64,000 nucleotides of DNA from Xanthoparmelia taractica (Eukaryota > Ascomycota > Lecanoromycetes > Lecanorales > Parmeliaceae). Shown here in pieces: positions 57,106 to 64,000 of the stretch. The DNA lies in contig JANQBS010000027.1 in the NCBI GenBank assembly GCA_033085395.1, forward strand, positions 124,001 to 188,000, in the 5' to 3' direction. The notes below the pieces were generated by a model, which saw nothing but the letters and a program-made list of their open reading frames with translations, made no database searches and had not been told where the DNA came from. The number at the start of each line of letters is the position of its first letter. Position 1 is the first letter of the stretch. The position numbers and the translations under genes were made by a program.

Positions 57106-57669
57106 ATCTGAAGGTTACCCCCATCGAGACGTTAGAAGATAGAACTTCGAAGCATATTTCGGTTTATTCTGGCGATTCTTGAAGACGGTAGACTCCTCAC
57201 GTGTGAAGCGATCCTCACAGCTTCATCTCGGACTAGGCTATCTTTCAATGAAAACATGTAGGAATAAGATTGTTGCAGTTCTGTCATGCTAAGCTTTAAT
57301 CTGCTTGACGTCCTGCTAGTGGCAAAATCGCTCGCTTTGGGGCACAATCTACACATCAATAACAGTAATTGATTGCCGTTCACCGTACAACCAGTCTATA
57401 GGAACATAAGAGAGTCCTGCAAATTACACACATGGAGGGGGTTGTTTCCCCGGCGACCTTCTCAAACCCTCTTGGATCGATATTCGAAGGAAGTCTTGCT
57501 CTAAGGATGCCCAATCTTTTAATATAATGCCTGCACAGACTGAAAATCACCTAATGTCCATTGAATTCAAGGAACAAACCGCTTATTAGCTTCAAGTCCT
57601 TTGGGATAGGCAGAAACAGACTCATATCAAATGAGCTGGAGCTAGCTCTGTAGATAGGCTTAGGTACTG
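57106..57669. other. Intergenic region, no gene seen
   Basis: About 560 bp downstream of the asparaginase gene. The open frame at 57132-57383 (-) has no recognisable content. Confidence 0.4.
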
Positions 57670-58196
57670 TCAGGAAAACATGTCTATTGACATACGCCAA
57701 AGACATGGTTCTCGTGACAAACCACCCTCGCTCCTCCCGTTCGACAAGGCAACAAGGTGGGTAGTTAGCTCATGGGACCCTAGCTCTCGGGTTTCCGACA
57801 TTTCTCTTGGAGGAGTCGGCTCTTGGTGCAGCGATCCGTCAGAGCTTGCGGAAGATGCGATCTTCTTCGGCCAGGAATAGATGACTTCGATAGAGTCTTC
57901 GACTTGCTTGCAAGGTTGCGTGTCAATCAGACACACTAGATCTTGATACGTTTGCCGTAGAACAGTTGTCGAAATCACAGCGAGACGCCGCAACAGGATC
58001 ACAGCTTGCTATAGAATAAAATGATAAAGAAAAATGTTGCGGCGAGTGCAGGAGACATGGCGACTTGCCCAGGTATCAATGATTGCGCCGTCTCCTGCTG
58101 CTCAAGAGCGAATTCAATAGAACTTTGGGCAGATACCTTGATATCTACCAACAACAGAGACTGAACAAGCTGTCCTCGACTGCTGTAATGGAGCAC
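57670..58196 (-). CDS. Doubtful small gene or gene fragment
   Basis: Two minus-strand open segments, 58065-58196 and 57670-58008, can be joined in frame over a 56 bp GTCGCC..TATAG intron to give about 156 residues (LLVDIKVSAQSS, LEQQETAQSLIPGQ, QAVILLRRLAVISTT, VCLIDTQPCKQVEDS). The first segment lacks a convincing ATG and begins right after a TTACAG acceptor-like sequence, so there may be upstream exons, or this is a decayed remnant. No family recognised. Confidence 0.22.
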
Positions 58197-58687
58197 AACA
58201 GAATCTTTTCTGGCAAGGCTACTCGTTTACAACAACAGCGAGTTGCCGAAAAAGGTCAAGTAGTTACATGCTGTCTGCGTTGTATTCTGCATGCGTTTGT
58301 TCGACCTTTACCTTTTCCATCGTCAGCAGCTGGTTATTTTCTTCTCCAAGCTGGTGTCTAGTCCAGAAGACATCTCTTTGGTTGCAGCGTCGGGCAAGTT
58401 TGAATTATGGTTGTAGGAATTCAATTCTCCCAGGAAGCGAGCAGTGTAAAGCCTCGATGAGGTGAGGAGTAGTAACCTTTTCAATGTTTGGTTTTTTTAC
58501 ATGTATTCTTTAGGTTGGACCCTGAAAGTGCGTCATTTCTCTTGGCTTTGCTGACTACGCGCGGATTGATGGCGGAGCAGATCAGTAAAGTTAGATTCAA
58601 TAAAGTGATCCCAGAGCCTTGCCTGCCTCCACTTTCGTTAAAATCACAGAAGATTGATATATACAAAGCATTCATTCAGCGGAGAAA
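58197..58687. other. Intergenic region before YSC84
   Basis: About 490 bp. It includes the promoter of the YSC84-like gene and perhaps earlier exons of the doubtful minus-strand gene. A frame at 58488-58727 (+) overlaps the YSC84 start in another frame and is not supported. Confidence 0.4.
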
Positions 58688-60031
58688 ATGCCATTTGGAA
58701 TCAACAATCCCTTCCCTACCTCTGTAGCCAGCGAGTGCAAGAAAGCGGGAAAGGTGAGCTCCTGGCACTTTCCCAGCCATCGGGATATTGCTCATCGATT
58801 TGGCGTGGATAGGTTCTTGCATCCTTCATAGATCCACGGCAAGCCTTTGGACCAGACAAAGTTATACCGCCTCAGATACTAGCCAATGCAAAGGCATGAC
58901 ATCTCGTCCCCAGCTCATATGAAGCCGCATTCTGATAGATCGCGTTAGGGTCTTGCTATCATCACCGTCCTTAAAGCCGGCTTCCTAGGCTCGGGTCGAT
59001 TCGGTTCGGGCATTGTCATCGCACGTCTATCCGATGGTACCTGGTCAGCACCCTCAGCCATAGCGACTGGTGGCGGTGGCTTCGGCGGACAGATAGGATT
59101 CGAGCTCACAGATTTCGTCTTCATCCTGAACGATGCAGCCGCAGTTCGCACATTCTCTCAGAAAGGCTCGCTCACGCTCGGAGGGAATGTATCAATCGCT
59201 GCAGGACCCGTTGGCCGCAATGCAGAAGCTGCCGGAGCAGCTAGCTTGAAAGGTGTGGCTGGAGTTTTCTCATACTCGAAAACCAAGGGTCTTTTTGCTG
59301 GTGTCAGTTTGGAAGGAAGTGTTCTGATTGAACGCCGGGACGCGAACGAGAAACTGTACAACAGTCGTATCACGGCACGCCAGCTGCTCGAAGGCGGTGT
59401 TCGTCCGCCTCCAGCCGCAGAACCACTCATGCGAGTCTTGAATTCCAGGGTCTTCGCCGGAGTATCACCATCGTCTTCGGACGCTATGTACAATGATATC
59501 CCAATCTATGATGATAGCCACGACAACGTCGTCTGGCAAGGCAATTCAGGCCGTGGTTACAATGAAGGCGTGCGCACAAATCGGCCGGGATCTATGGCGA
59601 ACGAGTACGAATATAATGACGCCCCCAAACGAGCAAGTACCTGGAATGACGATGTTTATGATCGGCCACCAAACAGCGGAGGGCGAAGTCGAACAAACAC
59701 GGTGGGAGAGGACTATTCGTATAGCGACTCACCCAAGCCTGGCAGACCTACGGCGCCGAAGCCGAAGTTCACACCAAAGCCGATGGCGGGAGCGATGGGG
59801 AAGGATCAAGCCGTTGCTTTGTTCACGTTTGATGCAGATCAACCTGGTGACCTATCTTTCAAGAAAGGAGAAATCATCACAATTACAAAAAGAACGGAGA
59901 ACGCATCAGACTGGTGGACGGGGACAATCGGAAACAGGACGGGCATCTTTCCTAGGTATGCAATCAGGCCCCGTTGGCTCTTACGGACAGGAAGACTGAC
60001 ATTTCTTAGCAATTATGTTGAAGCTGTGTAG
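58688..60031 (+). CDS. YSC84: YSC84/LSB3-like actin-patch protein with SH3 domain
   Basis: Cortical actin-patch protein; the yeast relatives bind and bundle actin and bind Las17 through SH3. Exons 58688-58753, 58813-58893, 58949-59955 and 60010-60031 encode 391 residues. The SYLF (Ysc84) domain fills residues 1-220: MPFGINNPFPTSVASECKKA, FGPDKVIPPQILANAKGLAI, GSGRFGSGIVIARL, GGGFGGQIGFELTDFVFILN and SYSKTKGLFAGVSLEGSVLI. A polar linker rich in Asn, Tyr, Asp and Pro follows, then the SH3 domain (VALFTFDADQPGDLSFKKGE, DWWTG, IFPSNYVEAV), completed by the 22 bp last exon. Intron 2 (58894-58948) begins with GC instead of GT (AAG|GCATGA) and ends GCGTTAG; the family sequence LANAKGLAI requires this splice. 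Confidence 0.95.
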
Positions 60032-60559
60032 CATGAGCGATCAGCCTTGGTTATACCCGTAAATCTGCCATCTGAATTATTGTTACCGCACGCAGTTAGC
60101 AAGCGATGGAGTTTGGTTTGTTTTTTCCTCTATAAGGATGTATGCACATCTGTGCCAATTTCTACTATGTATCTCAAACTTGCGTGTCGTTGTTACATAA
60201 CTCCAACGATACTCGGACTCTCTTGAGCCAGTCAATCAAACCAAAAGGCTTTACCGCAAATACTACGTAGAAATTCTCAGACCGTAAACATACCAAGCCC
60301 CATCACACTCATAGCAAACTGAGCATCTCACCCATCCTATCCTCTGCATGTAGCAATCGCGTCGCTAGGACCTGCACATCCCTCAGTCTATCCAAGCATG
60401 CACGTTGGACTTTCTCCAAACCCATCCGGCGCCGACTCGGCCTCACTCTCAATCCATCGCCTCGTCCTTCCCCCATTAAACCCCAGCGTCCATCTACCCT
60501 TGCCTTACCATCAAACCTCCTCCCTCCACCCCCCCTCCCCGCGCTTCCTGAAAAACAAA
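60032..60559. other. Intergenic region before the dehydrogenase
   Basis: About 530 bp. The frame of the next gene is open upstream from 60398, with an earlier ATG, but that part is Pro/Ser/His-rich with no targeting pattern; I treat it as 5' UTR. C/T-rich tracts occur at 60515-60545. Confidence 0.4.
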
Positions 60560-62299
60560 ATGCCCAACCCCTTCTTACGCCGTTGCATCCTCCCAAAACC
60601 CCTATCCCTCTCCTTCTCCGTTCTGACACCCCAAGCACCACTCCTCCACCACCGTGGCCTCCCATTATCAGGATTCAGATTGACTTCGTATCGTCGACGG
60701 AAAATCCACACCGAGGTGCCCGTAGCTAGCTACACGAAAGCTGGCGCTGAGCGAACGACTTTAAAGGTCCCCGTCAATGACGACGGATCATCAGAAGCTA
60801 CGACGACGCCGGTCTCGACGAGCGAACGCAAGGCTGTGGCTTTTGACGGGGGAATTGTGTCTAGGATGACGCCTACGATGCGGAAGTTTACGCTTGGGGG
60901 GAAGGTGGCGGTTGTGACGGGGTGAGTAGTGGTTCGTTTGTCTGTGCTTATGGGAGGTTGGGAACGGTCTGAGTGTTGTCTGCCGAATCTTTCTCTATTG
61001 TGCTTTCTGATGGCTTTTTGGTATTACATTCTGTTATTTCCGTTCCATGCATTGGTAAGAAAGAAAAATGGAGACCATGAGCTTATGATATTACGGTCAT
61101 CTTGTCCGGAATTTCTTCGTCGTTCGATTCAGTTCATGTACATCCATCCCACCCATCCCTTCTGACCAAACCACACCCAACACGCAGCGGCGCCAGAGGC
61201 CTAGGCTGGAACATGTCGCAAGCGCTCGCCGAAGCCGGCGCCAAAGCCATCGCCCTGCTCGACGTGAAGCAAGAGCTCGGGGACGCCGCGGCCGCGGAAC
61301 TGCACTCGACGACGGGCATACCCGTCCAATTCTACAACGTCGACGTGCGTGACGAGAAGGCGATTGCGGACGTAACGGCAAAAGTGACCGCGGACTTGGG
61401 CTCCATAGACATTGTCATCAACTCGGCCGGGATCGTAGAGTAAGCCCAATCCCATCCATTAGGTCCTCCATCCCCCAAATTATCTGTCCATCTACGTTAT
61501 CCATCCATCCATCCATCTTTCTCTCTATCTCATGCACATCTCCAATGAATTCCCCCACGCTCACCAAATACACAAACAAAAAAGCTCCAACATAAAAGCG
61601 GAAACCTACGACGCAACCCTCTTCCGCAACCTCCTCGACACCAACCTCACCGGCTCCTTCCTCGTCTCCCAAGCCTGCGCCCGCCACATGATCGCCGCCC
61701 GCACCGGCGGCTCCATCCTCTTCCTCTCCTCCATCGCCGGCCTCCGCGTCCTGCACCCGCAGCAACAGTGCGCGTACAAGTACGTTTGATCCTCCTCATG
61801 CGTCCTCGCTCCTTTCCTTTCCTTTCCTTTCCTTTCCTCTCCTCAAGCCAAAAATTCCCCACTCAAACGAGCCTTCGCATTCATTCACTAACCCCAACCC
61901 CCCCCCTTCCCCCAAAACACAGCGCCTCCAAAGCAGCCGTATCCCACCTCGCGAAATCCCTCGCCGCGGAATGGTCCCCCCACGCCATCCGCGTCAACAC
62001 CATCGCACCAGGCTACATGGACACGGCTCTGAACCGCGAGGCGCTGCTCGACGGGCAAAAGGCGCACTGGAGCGCCGTGACGCCCATGGGCCGGCTGGGC
62101 AGACCCGACGAGCTGAACGGACTGGCTGTGTTTTTGGCGAGCGAGGCGAGCGCGTTCGTGACGGGGGCGGAGATATTGGTTGATGTGAGTTCGAGTCGTT
62201 CTCGTCTCGTGTGGAGGTGTTTTTGCGTGATGGCGGCGGCGGGGGGAAAGGGGTTCGCTAACATGTTCTGGGCGGTAGGGCGGTTATGCGGTTTATTGA
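60560..62299 (+). CDS. Short-chain dehydrogenase/reductase, probably mitochondrial
   Basis: NAD(P)-dependent oxidoreductase with a Rossmann fold, closest in look to fungal polyol (sorbitol/arabinitol) dehydrogenases. Exons 60560-60921, 61188-61439, 61585-61779, 61923-62184 and 62279-62299 encode 363 residues. The first ~50 residues are rich in Arg, Leu and Ser without acids (MPNPFLRRCILPKPLSLSFS), like a mitochondrial presequence. Cofactor motif TGGARGLG is formed by the first splice. Further: YNVDVRDEKAI, INSAGIV (NAG motif), LFLSSIAG (catalytic Ser), YNASK (Tyr and Lys; the Asn codon between them is split by an intron), APGYMDT, MGRLGRPDELNGLAVFLASE and the family C-terminus LVDGGYAVY, whose last seven codons form a 21 bp exon. 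Introns are longer (94-266 bp) than elsewhere and contain microsatellites. An upstream in-frame ATG at 60398 is possible. Confidence 0.9.
61501..61516 (+). repeat. (CCAT)n microsatellite in an intron
   Basis: Four CCAT units in intron 2 of the dehydrogenase gene, followed by a TCTCTCTATCTC stretch. Simple-sequence DNA, likely neutral. Confidence 0.75.
61811..61837 (+). repeat. (CCTTT)5 microsatellite in an intron
   Basis: Five CCTTT units plus a partial one lie in intron 3 of the dehydrogenase gene. Such pyrimidine repeats can vary in length between strains. Confidence 0.85.
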
Positions 62300-62709
62300 A
62301 CTTGACGTCGGGTTGTGGAAAGGAAGGAATAGGTATGTGCGCGAAGAAAGTTAAGGAAGAAACGTTCCCACGGAGACGCCGAGGGATGTCTTTATTTTAG
62401 TAATTCTGCAATTCAGACATTGAAGAAGAGGGTGCGAATGTCATGAAAAGGGAAGGGGGAATGGGCTCGCTCATATGCTGGATTCTGGGTAGGATGCAGG
62501 ACCTCGGAAGCCAAGCGGTCAAGAGGAGTATGAGGATTGGGAACCCGGGTGTGGCGGCCGCAAAGGCAAATGATCCTGAGACAAGCATTCTCCCCATGAA
62601 CATTTCAAGGAACTGCGACCACCGTATCCAATGTTCTTAATGATTAACATAACATACAATAGGAGCCAGATCGAGGGGCATCAACCAAAAGGCCGAAGAT
62701 GAACCTCGA
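62300..62709. other. Convergent intergenic region
   Basis: About 410 bp between the dehydrogenase (+) and the GTPase gene (-), holding two 3' ends. No supported gene. Confidence 0.45.
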
Positions 62710-64000
62710 TCAAACCATTGCCTGCGTGATCAGCCCCACATAACCATCTAAGCCAGCACTTCCTGGCTCCCTCTGCTCAGGCTGATTCGTCAAGCTGGGT
62801 CCACCTCCCGGCGTGACTAATACCTGAGTTCCCATCTCAATCCACTCCTGGGAAGCCACAAATTCGAACGTAATTTCGGTCTGCTGATTACCCCCACTTT
62901 GAGATAATGTAGTGCTGCTGTGGTCGTTGCTATTGATGTCTAATTCGAAAATCTCCTCAGTCGTAGGTGTGTCCCCTATTGCCTTGACCTCGACAATCTT
63001 CGCGGTTGCCCGAATGCTTGCAATGTAGACGATGACTAGTACTGCAGGCCAGGCGGGGAGGCTGGGTTGTGGGAAGACCGCCGTAAAGCGACTGAACGCT
63101 GGACATGGTCCGTTCTTCGAACTCATTGGGGCGGAGACCATGACCATACCTCTTCTCAGCGGGAAATACGCGGTGGAGGAGCTATTACTTCTGAAGGATA
63201 GAAGTTTATCAAACGTGACGGCAACAGTGCCCACTTGGCCAGCTAACAGTCTCTGCACAGGTAGCCGTAGATTGCGGAGACCGTTGACGCGTAGCTCTTG
63301 CCAAGTCTGAAGGTTGATTGTGGATGCGTCACGATCACCCGCTATGCTCATAAAATCACTGGAAGAGGGTCGTTGCTGGTCATGAAAGACTGCAGCCATT
63401 CGTGGTGATCCTTTGACCAGGCCAGGATAGGATCTAGCTCTGTGAATGCCAGAACTCTCGGGCAATTCCGCAGCAACGCCTGGGCTGCAAGGCCCAATGA
63501 ACATTGCGTTGCCTACTTTGAGCACCCCGTAACGTAGGTAGCCACTTAGCACGAAAGCTGGTGCAGAGCTTTCCACGTTCGCGGAGGGAGGATGCGCCGG
63601 CATGGTAAACACTTCGTCCACATGGAACAGGTTCTGCGGTTGCGTAACATCTTGGCCCGCTGAATTTGCATGCTGAACCATGGCACCAATATTTGCCGGC
63701 AGCTGCTTTAGAAGGGCATGGAGCTGGCTAACGCCGCTCCCAGTGACAGCACTGGTAAGGACTATCGGCACTAGCAGAGGTAGTTCTGAAGGAGATGTCG
63801 AAGCAATCATTCGTTTGACCGCATCCTCCTCATCTTTTGCGATTGATTGAAGCTGAAGTTCGCCCCTCTGGTTCGAAGACGAAGACAACATAGCGGGCTT
63901 ACGACCAGCAGCCTTCAGAATGGTCAAAACTTTGGCCAGAGTATTTCTCAACCCAGCTTTGGACGCAATGTCTAGCTTTGTAATGGTAATGACCAACGGC
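62710..64000 (-). CDS. GTPBP1/GTPBP2-like translational GTPase, 5' end off the window
   Basis: C-terminal 430 residues of a GTP-binding protein related to elongation factor Tu (GTPBP1 type), implicated in animals in mRNA turnover and ribosome rescue. The frame is open to the right edge, so the P-loop and start are missing. The visible part begins just before the guanine-specificity motif (ITKLDIAS), then SAVTGSGVSQLHALLK (SA motif of G5), a polar insert, and beta-barrel domains with VLSGYLRYGVLKVGNAMFIG, LPVQRLLAGQVGTVAV, LRRGMVMVSAP, VIVYIASIRATAKI and TEITFEFVASQEWIEMGTQV. It ends LDGYVGLITQAMV. The family call rests on domain order and these motifs. Confidence 0.85.
   Translation of the reverse strand, partial: PLVITITKLDIASKAGLRNTLAKVLTILKAAGRKPAMLSSSSNQRGELQLQSIAKDEEDAVKRMIASTSPSELPLLVPIVLTSAVTGSGVSQLHALLKQLPANIGAMVQHANSAGQDVTQPQNLFHVDEVFTMPAHPPSANVESSAPAFVLSGYLRYGVLKVGNAMFIGPCSPGVAAELPESSGIHRARSYPGLVKGSPRMAAVFHDQQRPSSSDFMSIAGDRDASTINLQTWQELRVNGLRNLRLPVQRLLAGQVGTVAVTFDKLLSFRSNSSSTAYFPLRRGMVMVSAPMSSKNGPCPAFSRFTAVFPQPSLPAWPAVLVIVYIASIRATAKIVEVKAIGDTPTTEEIFELDINSNDHSSTTLSQSGGNQQTEITFEFVASQEWIEMGTQVLVTPGGGPSLTNQPEQREPGSAGLDGYVGLITQAMV

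Noticed and set aside
1..64000. tRNA, rRNA, CRISPR, transposons or a complete biosynthetic cluster
   Set aside because: I looked for cloverleaf-like boxes, terminal repeats, transposase or reverse-transcriptase motifs and backbone synthases, and found none I can support by eye; a covariance or profile search could still find short RNAs.

Overview
This 64 kb window is nuclear DNA of a filamentous ascomycete (Pezizomycotina; I cannot fix the class). The evidence is intron-containing genes on both strands, mostly 45-60 bp introns with GT..AG ends and CTAAC/CTGAC-like branch points, fungal-specific families (KCH1-like, ERT1/AcuK, DUG2, YSC84, ALB1, MAM3), and gene spacing of a few hundred bases to 2 kb. 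I see no bacterial operons, CRISPR arrays, rRNA, recognisable tRNA or intact transposons.

Layout: 1-1887 (-) the 5' part of an Mx-like dynamin GTPase running off the left edge; 3.4-6.5 kb a divergent mitochondrial pair, COX15 (-) and the branched-chain keto-acid dehydrogenase E1 beta subunit (+); 7.3-13.9 kb two tandem, related, membrane-anchored coiled-coil proteins of unknown function, the second with an in-frame TGA; 15.3-20.6 kb a KCH1-like potassium channel and a TAPT1/EMP65 protein; 21.7-23 kb an unknown protein (-); 25-27.1 kb an eight-exon MFS transporter with several micro-exons; 29-31.2 kb an ERT1/AcuK gluconeogenesis activator with a shortened zinc cluster; 31.5-35.2 kb riboflavin kinase and the DHR2 helicase, divergent; 35.6-36.5 kb a small NIF3-C-terminal-like protein whose introns exceed its coding sequence; 37.2-41.1 kb an unknown membrane protein and MAM3; 41.5-44.6 kb a BTB protein (-); 44.8-45.8 kb an uncertain secreted-like gene; 46.1-49.8 kb an Old-Yellow-Enzyme reductase and a P450, tail to tail; 50.2 kb ALB1; 51.5-57.1 kb DUG2 (-) and an asparaginase-family hydrolase (+), divergent; 58.7-62.3 kb YSC84/SH3 and a short-chain dehydrogenase; 62.7-64 kb (-) a GTPBP1-like GTPase running off the right edge.

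Most genes are single-copy housekeeping or metabolic genes without operon-like logic. Local groupings that could mean something are COX15/E1 beta (both mitochondrial, shared 220 bp promoter), DUG2/asparaginase (both amide or peptide hydrolases, shared 400 bp promoter), and the OYE/P450 pair (redox enzymes).

The most unusual signal is in the asparaginase gene. The linker before the catalytic threonine carries an in-frame segment of about 105 residues that reads like a degenerate forkhead DNA-binding domain. It lies inside a 372 bp stretch that has GT..AG ends and is a multiple of three. Second is the coiled-coil pair, whose downstream member has a stop codon inside an otherwise unbroken leucine heptad register. 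Exon boundaries were inferred by eye from splice signals, reading frame and family conservation; none is transcript-verified.
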